Assembly (NCBI RefSeq): GCF_014646375.1
Contig: NZ_BMNI01000001.1
Location: 641,949 to 705,948, forward strand
From: Nocardioides phosphati
Lineage (GTDB): Bacteria > Actinomycetota > Actinomycetes > Propionibacteriales > Nocardioidaceae
Length of the DNA: 64,000 nt
Direction of reading: 5' to 3'
Positions 44,861 to 53,346 of the stretch are shown piece after piece. The notes under the pieces were generated by a model. It had not been told where the DNA came from. It did no database searches and worked only from the letters and a program-made list of their open reading frames with translations. The position numbers were made by a program, and so were the translations under genes. Within the stretch, counting starts at the first letter, position 1, and each line of letters begins with the position of its first letter.

Positions 44861-45897
44861 CGGCGTCCGCGGTGGAGGCGGTGACGCCCGTCGTGCGCGC
44901 GGTCGCGCGCCGACGGTGGGTGCGCCGTATGTCGGTGGGGGTGGGGCTGCTGGTCGCGGCCCTCGCTGCGGCCGTGCTCCTGCTGAGCTGGGACACGGGT
45001 GTCTCGGCGCGCGGCACGCTCGCCGTGCTGCTCGGCGGGGGAGACCCCTTCGACCGGGTGATGGTGGTGCAGTGGCAGCTGCCGAGGGTGCTGGTCGCGG
45101 CGCTCGTCGGGCTCGCGCTGGGGCTGTCGGGAGCGCTCTACCAGAGCGCCCTGCGCAACTCGCTGGCCTCACCCGACATCGTCGGCATCTCGCAGGGCGC
45201 GAGCCTCGGTGCCGTGACCGCGCTGCTCCTCGCCCCCGGCGGGTACGCCGCCACCGTGGGCGCGCTCGTCGGCGCGCTGGTGGTCGCGGGGCTGAACCTC
45301 GCGCTCTCCTGGCGCCACGGGCTCTCCGGCCAGGCGTTCGTGCTGACCGGCGTGGGCCTGTCGTTCATGGCGGTGAGCCTCGTCAACTGGGTGCTCACCC
45401 GGCAGGAGAGCCGGCAGGCGCAGCAGGCCCTCGTCTGGTTGATCGGCTCCGTCGGCTCCGCGGGCTTCGACGACGCGGCCCGGCTGGGGGCCGTGCTGGC
45501 CGTCCTGCTGCCCGCCGGGGTGCTGCTTGCGCGCCGCCTCGACCTCCTCGAGCTCGGTGACGACACCGCGGCCGGGCTGGGCGTGGCCACCTCGCGGGTC
45601 CGCCTGGCCGCCCTGCTGGTCGGCACCGCCGTCGCCGCCGCGGCCGTCGCGGTCGTCGGCCCGGTGTCGTTCGTGGCGCTCACCGCGGCGCCGATCGCGC
45701 GGCGCCTCGTCGGTGACGGCCGCACCGCCCTGCTGCAGAGCGCGCTCGTCGGTGCCGTCGTCGTCCTGCTCGCGGACTTCGTCGCGCTGCACTTCCTGCC
45801 CAGCTCGCCGCTCCCGGTCGGCATCGTGACCGGGCTCGTCGGCGGGCCGTTCCTGATCTGGCTGCTCGCAGCCCCGCGCCGGGGGAGGACCCGATGA
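44857..45897 (+). CDS. FecCD-type iron-siderophore ABC permease, subunit 2
   Basis: A 346-residue partner of the preceding gene, forming a heterodimeric permease. QLPRVLVAALVGLALGLSGALYQ, RNSLASPDIVGISQGASLGA and VGPVSFVALTAAPIARRL are the paired FecCD motifs. It has a basic cytoplasmic N-terminus of about 25 residues. Start GTG; the end overlaps the ATPase gene by ATGA. Confidence 0.93.
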   Translation: MTASAVEAVTPVVRAVARRRWVRRMSVGVGLLVAALAAAVLLLSWDTGVSARGTLAVLLGGGDPFDRVMVVQWQLPRVLVAALVGLALGLSGALYQSALRNSLASPDIVGISQGASLGAVTALLLAPGGYAATVGALVGALVVAGLNLALSWRHGLSGQAFVLTGVGLSFMAVSLVNWVLTRQESRQAQQALVWLIGSVGSAGFDDAARLGAVLAVLLPAGVLLARRLDLLELGDDTAAGLGVATSRVRLAALLVGTAVAAAAVAVVGPVSFVALTAAPIARRLVGDGRTALLQSALVGAVVVLLADFVALHFLPSSPLPVGIVTGLVGGPFLIWLLAAPRRGRTR

Positions 45898-46703
45898 CCA
45901 CCGCCTGCTTCGACGCCCACCTCGCCGCACCGCCGACGCTCGCCGCCGAGGGTCTCTCGCTCGCCTATGACCGCCGCGCCGTCGTCGACGGCCTCTCGCT
46001 CGAGCTGCCGACCGGCCGGATCACCTCGATCGTCGGCGCCAACGGCTGCGGCAAGTCGACCCTGCTGCGCGGGCTCGGCCGGCTGCTGAAGCCGGCCGCC
46101 GGGCGCGTCCTCCTCGGGGGAGCGGACATCTCCCGGCTCGCGCCCCGCGCGGTCGCCCGCGACCTGGCGCTGCTGCCGCAGTCGCCCGTCGCCCCCGAGG
46201 GCATCACGGTGGCCGACCTCGTCGGCCGGGGACGCTCGCCGCACCAGGGCCTGTTCCGCCGCTGGACGGCCGAGGACGAGCGGGTCGTCGCGGAGGCGCT
46301 CCATGCCACGGACACCGCCGACCTCGCCGTACGCCGGGTCGACGAGCTCTCCGGCGGCCAGCGGCAGCGGGTGTGGATCGCGATGGTCCTCGCCCAGCAG
46401 CCGCGGGTGCTGCTGCTCGACGAGCCGACGACGTACCTCGACCTCGCCCACCAGGTCGAGGTGCTCGAGCTGCTCGCCCGCCTCAACGCGGAGCGCGGCA
46501 CCACGATCGTGATGGTGCTGCACGAGCTCAACCTCGCGGCGCGCTACAGCGACCACATGGTCGTCATGGGCGGGGGGCGCGTGCTGCGCGCCGGCGTACC
46601 GGCCGACGTGCTGACGGAGGCCGCCGTCGAGGAGGCCTTCGGACTGGCGGCGGTCGTCGTGTCCGACCCGGTCACGGGCGGGCCGCTCGTCGTACCGCGG
46701 TGA
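45894..46703 (+). CDS. Iron-siderophore ABC transporter ATPase
   Basis: A 269-residue FepC-type ATPase. Walker A GANGCGKST is at residues 48-56, signature LSGGQRQRVWIAM, Walker B VLLLDEPTTYLDL and the switch His in LHELNLAARY. GRGRSPHQ is typical of the siderophore subclass. Its stop is followed directly by the DtxR-like repeats that precede the binding-protein gene. Confidence 0.95.
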   Translation: MTTACFDAHLAAPPTLAAEGLSLAYDRRAVVDGLSLELPTGRITSIVGANGCGKSTLLRGLGRLLKPAAGRVLLGGADISRLAPRAVARDLALLPQSPVAPEGITVADLVGRGRSPHQGLFRRWTAEDERVVAEALHATDTADLAVRRVDELSGGQRQRVWIAMVLAQQPRVLLLDEPTTYLDLAHQVEVLELLARLNAERGTTIVMVLHELNLAARYSDHMVVMGGGRVLRAGVPADVLTEAAVEEAFGLAAVVVSDPVTGGPLVVPR

Positions 46704-46745
46704 TTAGGTAATCCTAAGTCAGCAAACTAAGGTAAGCCTAAGTAT
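46704..46745 (+). promoter_or_regulatory. Second pair of DtxR-like repeats, before the binding-protein gene
   Basis: TTAGG-TAAT-CCTAA (46704-46717) is a perfect inverted repeat of the DtxR half-site. A further partial match, TAAGGTAAGCCTAAG, lies at 46728-46742. TTGACG (46745-46750) nearby could be a -35. They imply an internal iron-controlled promoter for the lipoprotein. Confidence 0.5.
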
Positions 46746-46790
46746 TGACGCGACCGTGCGACGGTCGCCCCGAGAAGTCTGGAGTCCACG

Positions 46791-47816
46791 GTGAAGCTCT
46801 CCCGCACCGCAGGCCTTGTCGCCGCGCTCGCCGGCGTCCTGCTGTCGTCCACCGCCTGCTCGTCCGCGAAGGAGGACGGTGCCGCTGCCGACCCCGCCTT
46901 CCATGCCGTCACCATCAAGGGCGCGCTCGGCACGGCCGAGATCACCGAGCGGCCAGAGCGGGTCGTCTCGCTGGGCTGGAGCACCACCGACGCGATGCTC
47001 GCGCTCGGCGTCGTGCCGGTCGGCATGGAGGCGCAGCCGTACGGCGGCGACGCCCACGGCGTGCTGCCCTGGGTGAAGGCGAAGCTCGCGGACATGGGGG
47101 CGAAGACCCCCGAGGTCCTCACGCCCAGCTCCTCGGGCGACCCCGACTACAAGGCGATCCTCGCGCTGAAGCCGGACTTGGTCCTCGCGCCGTACTCGGG
47201 GCTGACGCAGGCGCAGTACGACAAGCTCGCGGAGATCCCGGGTGTCGACGTCGTCGCCTACCCGACGACCCCGTGGGCGACCCCGCTCGACCAGGTCGTC
47301 GACATCTCCGCCGAGGCGCTCGGGGTGCCGAAGGCCCGGGCGGAAGCCGTGCTCGACGGGCTCGACGACGCGGTGGCTGCCAAGGCCGCCGAGCACCCGG
47401 AGTTCACGGGCAGGACGATCGCCACGCTCGCGCCCGACACCGAGCAGTTCTGGACCTACACGCCGGCCGACCCGCGCGAGAAGCTGCTGCGCGACTTGGG
47501 CTTCACGACCGCGCCGAGCGTGGAGAGGTTCGCGAAGACCGCCGACGAGGGCGCGTTCGCAGTCCCGTTCGCCTACGAGAAGTCAACCGAGCTCACCTCC
47601 GACGTCCTGCTCACGTACTCGGGCAGCGCGGACGAGCTGAAGCAGCTGCAGGGAGGCGCGCCGTACAAGGCGATGGCGCAGGTGAAGACAGGGGCCGTCG
47701 CCAACCTCGTGGGCGCCGACAAGGTGGCGGCGGTCGGACCGCCCACCGCCCTCTCGCTGCCGTGGGCGCTCGACGACCTGGTCGACCTGCTCGCGAAGGC
47801 CGTGAAGAAGGCCTGA
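46791..47816 (+). CDS. Iron-siderophore-binding lipoprotein
   Basis: A 341-residue FepB/FecB-like protein starting at GTG. The lipobox is SSTAC (Cys23). The body has a two-lobed class III fold joined by one helix: RVVSLGWSTTDAMLALGVVPVGM, then LKPDLVLAPYSGLTQAQYDKLA. It delivers ferric siderophore (or haem; not decidable) to the upstream permease. The separate promoter region allows excess production of the binding protein. Confidence 0.93.
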   Translation: MKLSRTAGLVAALAGVLLSSTACSSAKEDGAAADPAFHAVTIKGALGTAEITERPERVVSLGWSTTDAMLALGVVPVGMEAQPYGGDAHGVLPWVKAKLADMGAKTPEVLTPSSSGDPDYKAILALKPDLVLAPYSGLTQAQYDKLAEIPGVDVVAYPTTPWATPLDQVVDISAEALGVPKARAEAVLDGLDDAVAAKAAEHPEFTGRTIATLAPDTEQFWTYTPADPREKLLRDLGFTTAPSVERFAKTADEGAFAVPFAYEKSTELTSDVLLTYSGSADELKQLQGGAPYKAMAQVKTGAVANLVGADKVAAVGPPTALSLPWALDDLVDLLAKAVKKA

Positions 47817-47833
47817 CCCCGCTCGCTGCGCGG

Positions 47834-47868
47834 GTGCGCGGAGGCTGCTGCGGCGAGCCTCCGTGCAC
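47834..47868 (+). terminator. Hairpin ending the iron-uptake operon
   Basis: CGGAGGCT/AGCCTCCG with a nine-base loop, extended past one mismatch by GTGC/GCAC, begins 17 bases after the stop. No U-run. Confidence 0.6.
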
Positions 47869-47947
47869 ACGCGTGGTGCTGGTGTTACCAATGGGCTTGA
47901 CCTGCGCGCCGATCCGGCGCGCCCTCCGGGATGTTGAAGGACTGTCG

Positions 47948-48130
47948 ATGAACGCCAAGAAGCTCGTGCTGCTGGTGCTGGTGGTCTTCATCGGCTTCTG
48001 GCTCTACCAGGACCCGCAGGGCCTGGCGAACGTCGCGGCCGACGGCGGCGGCAAGCTGTGGACCCTCACGACCCAGCTCTTCGACTCGGTCATCTCCTTC
48101 GTCTCGAGCTTCCTGGACCAGACGAACTGA
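47948..48130 (+). CDS. Small single-pass membrane protein
   Basis: The 60-residue protein has a basic start (MNAKK), one hydrophobic helix (about residues 5-20, LVLLVLVVFIGFWLY) and an amphipathic second half ending SFVSSFLDQTN. No family recognised. It lies seven bases before a PH-domain membrane protein gene, with which it is probably co-transcribed. A GGTGTTACC string (47879-47887) upstream resembles extended -10 elements seen elsewhere in the window. Confidence 0.75.
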   Translation: MNAKKLVLLVLVVFIGFWLYQDPQGLANVAADGGGKLWTLTTQLFDSVISFVSSFLDQTN

Positions 48131-48137
48131 GCCCCTG

Positions 48138-48656
48138 ATGGGCTTCCTGCAGCGCTTCGGCGATCCCGCGATCGGCAAGCACCTGCTGCGCGACGAGGGC
48201 GAGGTCATCGTCGACGAGGTCGGTCACCACTGGGTCGTCTACACGCTGCCCGCGCTCGAGGTGCTCGGCGCGGTCGCGCTGCTCTGCGCCACGCCGTTCG
48301 TCGCCCTCGGCATCGCGTGGGTGCCGATGGTGCTCGCGTTCGGGGTCACGCTGCACGCGCTGTGGCTGGCGCTCGCCGAGCACATGGACCGGTTCGTCGT
48401 GACCAACATGCGCGTCTTCCGGGTGCACGGCGTCCTCGGTCAGCAGGTCGCGACCATGCCGCTGAGCCGGATCCTCGACATCACCGTCACCAAGCCCCTG
48501 CAGGGGCGTCTGCTCGGCTACGGCCACTTCGTCTTCGAGTCCGCGGCCCAGGAGCAGGGCCTGCGCGACATCAGGTACGTCGCGCGGCCCGACGAGCGTG
48601 ACCTCGCCATCCAGCGCGTGGTCGCCCGGGCCGGCCTGCGTCCCTCGGTGAACTGA
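48138..48656 (+). CDS. Bacterial PH-domain membrane protein
   Basis: A 172-residue protein: a short cytoplasmic N-terminus (DEGEVIVDEVGHHW), two membrane helices (about 35-75) and a YdbS-like PH domain (DRFVVTNMRVFRVHGVLGQQVATMPLSRILDITV, GRLLGYGHFVFES). Such proteins are of unknown function, possibly in membrane homeostasis. It is convergent with the next gene. Confidence 0.87.
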   Translation: MGFLQRFGDPAIGKHLLRDEGEVIVDEVGHHWVVYTLPALEVLGAVALLCATPFVALGIAWVPMVLAFGVTLHALWLALAEHMDRFVVTNMRVFRVHGVLGQQVATMPLSRILDITVTKPLQGRLLGYGHFVFESAAQEQGLRDIRYVARPDERDLAIQRVVARAGLRPSVN

Positions 48657-48662
48657 GGCGCG

Positions 48663-49715
48663 TCAGGCCCGGTGCCGGCCGGCGATCGGCGTGACGATGT
48701 CGAAGACGCGCAGCGACGTCCGGTTGGAGCGGTTGCCCAGCGCGTTGGTGACGAGGATGACGGCGACGCCGATGCCGGCGTACAGGCCCAGGCAGAGGTA
48801 CGCCGCCCCGTCGGTCGCGGCCGGGAAGTAGAGCGCGCTGCGGACCACCGCTGCGCCACCGCCGGTGGGCAGCGAGGCGCCCACGCCTGCCCAGAGCGGC
48901 GACAGGAACTGCCACGGCAGTGAGGCGCTCGAGATCGGCGCCCCGATCAGGAAGTAGATCGCTCCGGCGAGCGCACCGGCCGGACCGATCAGCGCGACGA
49001 AGCCGGCCGTCGAGGCCGTGAGCGCGAGCGAGAGCAGTGCCATGTCGACGTACAGCCTGCCGCCGCTCGCGGCGGCCGTCACACCGAAGCCGTGCAGCAC
49101 GGCGAGCATCACGCCGGCGGACGCGAGCGCATAGGCGACGAGCGCGGCGGCATGGCCGACGCCGCGGCGGACCGAGCGCGGGGCCCGCGGGATCAGTCGG
49201 CCGAGCCCGAGGGAGGCGACCGATCCGCCGAGTGCGAGCACCTGGAGGACGTAGCCGACCACGGCTCCGTTGGTGTCGTCGGCGGGCAGGGGGACGACGT
49301 CGACCGTCGTCGAGGCGGGCGGCTTGCCGGCGCTCGCGTCGAGCTGCGCGGCGACGGCGCGCAGGGTCGCGGCCTGCAGGTTGCCACCCGCGCCCGCCGT
49401 GTATGCCGTGGTGCCCGTGGGGCCGACGACCAGCCCGCCCGAGACGTCGCGCTGCTTGATCGCGCGCGCCAGCGCCGCCTTGTCGGCGTACGGCGTGACG
49501 GCGAGGGAGCCGCCCTCCTCGAGCTTCGCGGTGATCGCGGCCGTCTGCTGGCCGGCGACCAGGCCGACGGGGAGGTCGTGCGGCTTCGGGGCGTGGCCGA
49601 TGCTCAGGAAGAAGAGCGCGAGGAGCAGCTGGAGGAGCAGGCCGGTGGCGATCACGCCGAACATCAGGCGGCGGTAGCGCCGGCCGAAGGGGAGCGGTGC
49701 GTCGGGGCTGGTCAT
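48663..49715 (-). CDS. ABC-2/YhgE-like multi-pass membrane protein
   Basis: The 350-residue protein has an N-terminal helix (about 17-40), an exported domain of about 130 residues (LPVGLVAGQQTAAITAKLEEGG, ARAIKQRDVSGGLVVGP), then five to six helices. This is the ABC-2 permease/YhgE-Pip layout seen in export systems and phage-infection-protein relatives. The start at 49715 is supported by GAGG nine bases upstream. No ATPase gene is adjacent, so the role is open. Confidence 0.72.
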   Translation of the reverse strand: MTSPDAPLPFGRRYRRLMFGVIATGLLLQLLLALFFLSIGHAPKPHDLPVGLVAGQQTAAITAKLEEGGSLAVTPYADKAALARAIKQRDVSGGLVVGPTGTTAYTAGAGGNLQAATLRAVAAQLDASAGKPPASTTVDVVPLPADDTNGAVVGYVLQVLALGGSVASLGLGRLIPRAPRSVRRGVGHAAALVAYALASAGVMLAVLHGFGVTAAASGGRLYVDMALLSLALTASTAGFVALIGPAGALAGAIYFLIGAPISSASLPWQFLSPLWAGVGASLPTGGGAAVVRSALYFPAATDGAAYLCLGLYAGIGVAVILVTNALGNRSNRTSLRVFDIVTPIAGRHRA

Positions 49716-49784
49716 GCTTCGCATCCTCGCAGAGGGCCTGCCCCCGGGTGTGCCTCGGTGGCCCCGGTCGGCCAAGATGGAGCC

Positions 49785-50717
49785 ATGACGCAGCAGCCGT
49801 TCTCCCGTCCTGGTGCCATCGACCTCTCCGCGCTCAAGCGCCCGGCCGCTCCCGCCGCCCCCGCCGGCGAGGGAGCTCCCGCGGGCGGCCCCGCGGGGGC
49901 CTACGCCGTGACGGTCGACGAGCAGAGCTTCCAGGGCGTGCTCGAGGCGTCGATGCACGCCCCGGTGGTGCTCGCCTTCTTCGCGCCCGAGCGCTCGCCC
50001 GAGACCGCGGCGTACGCCGACGACGTGGCCACGGCGGTCGAGACGCAGGAGGGGCGCTTCCTCTGCGGCCTCGTCGACGTCGACGCCAACCCGCAGCTCG
50101 CGCAGGCGATGCAGATCCCGACCGTGCCGCTCATGCTGATCCTGCTCGACGGCCGCCCCGTGACACAGCCGATCACGGGCCTGCTCTCGCGCGAGGAGAT
50201 CGACACCCTGCTCCAGTCGATGGCCCAGCAGCTCACCGCGCAGGGCATCACGCAGCGCCACAAGCCGCGGGCGACGGCCGCCGTCGAGGGCGACGAGGAC
50301 GCGGTCGACCCGCGCTACGCCCCCGCGCAGGAGGCCCTCGAGCGCGGCGACATCGACGCCGCCGTCGCGGAGTACCAGAAGCTGGTCGACGGCAACCCGG
50401 CCGACACCGAGGCCGCCGCCGGGCTGGCGATGGCGAAGGTGCTGCAGCGGACCCGCGGCGTCGACCTCGCCACCGCCCGCACCGCTGCCGCGGAGAGCCC
50501 GGACGACGTCGACGCGCAGACGCTCGTCGCCGACCTCGACCTGCTCGGCGGCCACGTCGAGGACGCCTTCAACCGGCTCGTCGGTCTGGTCGCGCGCACG
50601 GCCGGCGATGACCGGGCCCGGGCCCGCGAGCACCTGATCGGCCTCTTCGCGGCTGTCGGCAACGAGGACCCCCGGGTGCTGCGCGGCCGGCAGAACCTCG
50701 CCTCAGCGCTCTTCTGA
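49785..50717 (+). CDS. CnoX/YbbN-like thioredoxin-fold and TPR protein
   Basis: The 310-residue protein has a Pro/Ala-rich N-terminus, a thioredoxin fold (about 45-155: VTVDEQSFQGVLEAS, VVLAFFAPERSPETAAY, IPTVPLMLILLDG), and then tetratricopeptide-type helices (APAQEALERGDIDAAVAEYQKLV onward). The active-site CxxC is replaced by ERSPET, so it has no thiol redox activity. CnoX proteins act as holdases that pass clients to DnaK or GroEL. It overlaps the convergent LysR gene by 15 bases. Confidence 0.88.
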   Translation: MTQQPFSRPGAIDLSALKRPAAPAAPAGEGAPAGGPAGAYAVTVDEQSFQGVLEASMHAPVVLAFFAPERSPETAAYADDVATAVETQEGRFLCGLVDVDANPQLAQAMQIPTVPLMLILLDGRPVTQPITGLLSREEIDTLLQSMAQQLTAQGITQRHKPRATAAVEGDEDAVDPRYAPAQEALERGDIDAAVAEYQKLVDGNPADTEAAAGLAMAKVLQRTRGVDLATARTAAAESPDDVDAQTLVADLDLLGGHVEDAFNRLVGLVARTAGDDRARAREHLIGLFAAVGNEDPRVLRGRQNLASALF

Positions 50718-51611
50718 CCCCTCGCGGTCCCTGAGCGCGTCGACGACGGCGCGGATCGCGGGCGAGGCGGCACTGCTGCGGCGGTAGAGCACCGTCACGG
50801 TCCGCGTCGGCACCGGGTCGTACGCCGGCACGGCGACGACGCCGTCGGGCAGCGGCTGCCGTCCGAGCCGCGGCACGAGCGCGATGCCGAGGCCGGCGTC
50901 GACGAGCGCGATGTGGGAGTCGAACTCCATCGCCACGTGGGCGATGCGCGGCACGCGGCCGGTGCCGACGTACATCCGGTCGAGCCAGGCGCGGCAGATC
51001 GTGCCCGGCGGCGTCGCGATCCAGCCCTCGTCGACCAGGTCGATGGTCGCCACGCGCGGGCGCCCCGCGAGCGGGTGGTCGCGGGGGAGGAGCACGTCGG
51101 CCTCGTCGTGCGCGATCGTCTCGGTCCGGACGTGGTCGGGCACGAGAACCGGCTGGTCGCCCCAGCTGTGCACGACGCCGACGTCGCTGTGGCCGGCGGC
51201 GACGAGGTCGACGGTGTCCCACGGCTCGCGCTCCTCGAGGGTGACCCGGAGGTCGTCGTGAGCGTCGAGCAGGCGGCGTACGGCGGGGGCGATGATGCCG
51301 CGCATCGCCGTCGAGAATGCCGTCAGCCGGACGTGGCCGGCAACGGTGTCCGTGGTGCGGTGGAGGTCGGCCCGGATCTGCTCGAGGTCGGCGAGGAGGC
51401 GGCTGCTGTCCTCGACGAGCTGGCGGCCGGCATCGGTGAGCAGCACCCCGCGGCCGACCCGCTCGAGCAGCGGAAGGCCGGCCTGGCGCTCGAGGCGCTT
51501 GACCTGCTGGGAGACGGCGCTGGGGGTGAACCCGAGCGCGCGGGCCGCGCCGATCACGGAACCCTCGTCGGAGACGGCGCGGAGCGCGGACAGGGCAGCG
51601 AGATCGATCAT
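50703..51611 (-). CDS. LysR-family transcription regulator
   Basis: A 302-residue regulator with N-terminal winged helix (LSALRAVSDEGSVIGAARALGFTPSAVSQQVKRLERQAG) and a periplasmic-binding-like effector domain (GHVRLTAFSTAMRGIIAPAVRRLL onward). It is divergent from an EamA exporter gene, the usual layout for a LysR regulator of an adjacent target. The effector is unknown. Confidence 0.92.
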   Translation of the reverse strand: MIDLAALSALRAVSDEGSVIGAARALGFTPSAVSQQVKRLERQAGLPLLERVGRGVLLTDAGRQLVEDSSRLLADLEQIRADLHRTTDTVAGHVRLTAFSTAMRGIIAPAVRRLLDAHDDLRVTLEEREPWDTVDLVAAGHSDVGVVHSWGDQPVLVPDHVRTETIAHDEADVLLPRDHPLAGRPRVATIDLVDEGWIATPPGTICRAWLDRMYVGTGRVPRIAHVAMEFDSHIALVDAGLGIALVPRLGRQPLPDGVVAVPAYDPVPTRTVTVLYRRSSAASPAIRAVVDALRDREGSEER

Positions 51612-51684
51612 GAAGTGATGCTAAATGATCAGGTGCATTTCAATTCGCTGGTGCTGCACGGTCGCGCTCGGGAGACTGGACCGC
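51612..51684. promoter_or_regulatory. LysR/EamA divergent spacer
   Basis: The spacer is AT-richer than its surroundings. The imperfect dyad ATGC-N13-GCAT (51621-51641 region), centred on TGATCA, is a plausible LysR-type site. Confidence 0.35.
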
Positions 51685-52575
51685 GTGAGCCCCCGTGACT
51701 GCCGTCTTGCCGCCCTCGTCGCCCTGATCTGGGGCGTCAACTTCCTCGCCATCGAGTGGGGGCTCCAGGACGTGCCGCCGTTGCTCTTCGCGGCGATCCG
51801 GTTCTGCGCGGTCGTCGTCCCGGCGGTCTTCCTCGTGGCGCGCCCCGCCGTGCGCTGGCGGACACTCGCCGGCATCGGCCTCTTCATGTCGGCCGGCCAG
51901 TTCGGCTTCGTGTACGCCGCGATGGAGGCCGGCCTCCCGCCGGGCATCGCCGCGCTCGTGCTCCAGGCCCAGGTGCTCTTCACGATCGTCATCGCGGCCG
52001 GCGTGCTGCGCGAGCTGCCGACGCCGGTCCAGGTGCTCGGGGTGGGCGTCGCGGCCGTGGGCCTGGCCGTCGTCGCCACCGGCCGTGGCGGCGCCATCCC
52101 GCTCGCCGCCCTCCTGCTGTGCCTCGCCGGCGCCCTCAGCTGGGCGGTCGGCAACGTCATCGCCCGCGCTGCGAAGGCGCCGGGCGGCCTCGGTGTCACC
52201 GTCTGGTCGGCGCTCTTCGTGCCCGTGCCGCTCTTCGCGGTCTCCCTGCTGGTCGAGGGGCCGTCGGGCATCGCGGAAGGCCTGGCCGCCTTCGGCTGGA
52301 AGGCAGCGGCCTCGACCGCCTTCACCGCCGGCATCAGCTCGCTGCTCGGCTACGGCATCTTCAACTCGCTGCTGGCCCGCAACCCCGCCCACCTGGTCGT
52401 CCCGTGGGTGCTGCTGGTGCCGCCGGTGGCCATGGTTGCGGCGTGGGTCGCGTTCGGCGACCGGCCCAACGCGGCAGAGGCGCTGGGCGGTGTGGTCATG
52501 CTGCTCGGCGTGCTGGTGGCGCTGCGACCACCCGCGCGGACGCGCGTCGTCGTACCGGTGGAGGCGCCGGCGTGA
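51685..52575 (+). CDS. EamA-family (DMT superfamily) exporter
   Basis: A 296-residue, ten-helix exporter. I prefer the GTG at 51685 (VSPRDCRLAALVALIWG) with GGGAG nine bases upstream over an upstream ATG at 51625 that would add a non-conserved stretch. LIWGVNFLAIEWGLQDVPPLLFAAIRF is typical of YdcZ/RhtA-like amino acid or metabolite exporters. It is the probable target of the divergent LysR protein. Confidence 0.9.
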   Translation: MSPRDCRLAALVALIWGVNFLAIEWGLQDVPPLLFAAIRFCAVVVPAVFLVARPAVRWRTLAGIGLFMSAGQFGFVYAAMEAGLPPGIAALVLQAQVLFTIVIAAGVLRELPTPVQVLGVGVAAVGLAVVATGRGGAIPLAALLLCLAGALSWAVGNVIARAAKAPGGLGVTVWSALFVPVPLFAVSLLVEGPSGIAEGLAAFGWKAAASTAFTAGISSLLGYGIFNSLLARNPAHLVVPWVLLVPPVAMVAAWVAFGDRPNAAEALGGVVMLLGVLVALRPPARTRVVVPVEAPA

Positions 52576-52578
52576 GGC

Positions 52579-53346
52579 CTAGCGCCCCGACTCGGTGTAC
52601 GTCGGCCCCTCGGTCGCCGCAGCCAGCGCGGCGCTGATCCGGCGGGCGGTGAAGTCAGCGGCGCGCTCGGCGACCTCCTCGGGCGTGCACCAGGCGACCG
52701 AGCGGATCTCGCGCTCCTCGCGGACGATCCGGTCGAGCACGTCGACGGGCAGGACGCCGCCGTCGAAGACGAGGCAGATCGCGTCGTCCCAGCCACCCCA
52801 CGGCGGGAGCCAGTCGGTGAGGAGCAGGTCGCCGCGGGGGATCTCGAGGCCGAGCTCCTCCTCGGCCTCGCGGACGGCGGCGAGCTGCGGCGACTCGCCG
52901 ACCTCGACGACGCCGCCCGGGAGGTCCCAGTCCTTCTTGTAGGTGAGCTGGCACAGCAGCACGCGTCCGGCAGGGTCGCGGACCAGCACCTGCCCGATCG
53001 CGCGCTTGCGCGGGAGGAAGGAGTTGAGCAGCGACCGGAAGCCGACGGGCTCGGTCACCGGGGCGTCGGAGCTGAGCCGCGCGTAGAGGATCCGGTCGGT
53101 GCCGCCGTGGTACCCGCGCAGCACGCCCTCACGGTGGAGCCCCGACCAGGTCGCGACGCGCTGCGCCACGACGTCCTCGGGGTCGACCAGCACCTCGACC
53201 CGGCCGTGGTCGCGCAGGGCGCTCGAGACGGCCAGGGAGACCACGTCGACCGCCTCGCGGAAGTCGCGCTCCTGGACGTGCAGCGCCCACGTGATGCGGG
53301 CGATGCCGTCCGCGATGGTCTCGACGCTGGTGCCGGGCTCGGTCAC
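52579..53346 (-). CDS. Nudix hydrolase with N-terminal GNAT-like fragment
   Basis: The 255-residue protein starts at a GTG overlapping the upstream stop. Residues about 100-235 form a Nudix domain: VLLCQLTYKKDWDLPGG leads into the G-x5-E-x7-R-E-x2-E-E-x-G box. Residues about 25-95 look like the C-terminal part of a GNAT acetyltransferase (VAQRVATWSGLHREGVLRGY, DRILYARL), without a visible acetyl-CoA loop. The substrate is unknown. It is last of four genes in the treS operon. Confidence 0.85.
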   Translation of the reverse strand: MTEPGTSVETIADGIARITWALHVQERDFREAVDVVSLAVSSALRDHGRVEVLVDPEDVVAQRVATWSGLHREGVLRGYHGGTDRILYARLSSDAPVTEPVGFRSLLNSFLPRKRAIGQVLVRDPAGRVLLCQLTYKKDWDLPGGVVEVGESPQLAAVREAEEELGLEIPRGDLLLTDWLPPWGGWDDAICLVFDGGVLPVDVLDRIVREEREIRSVAWCTPEEVAERAADFTARRISAALAAATEGPTYTESGR

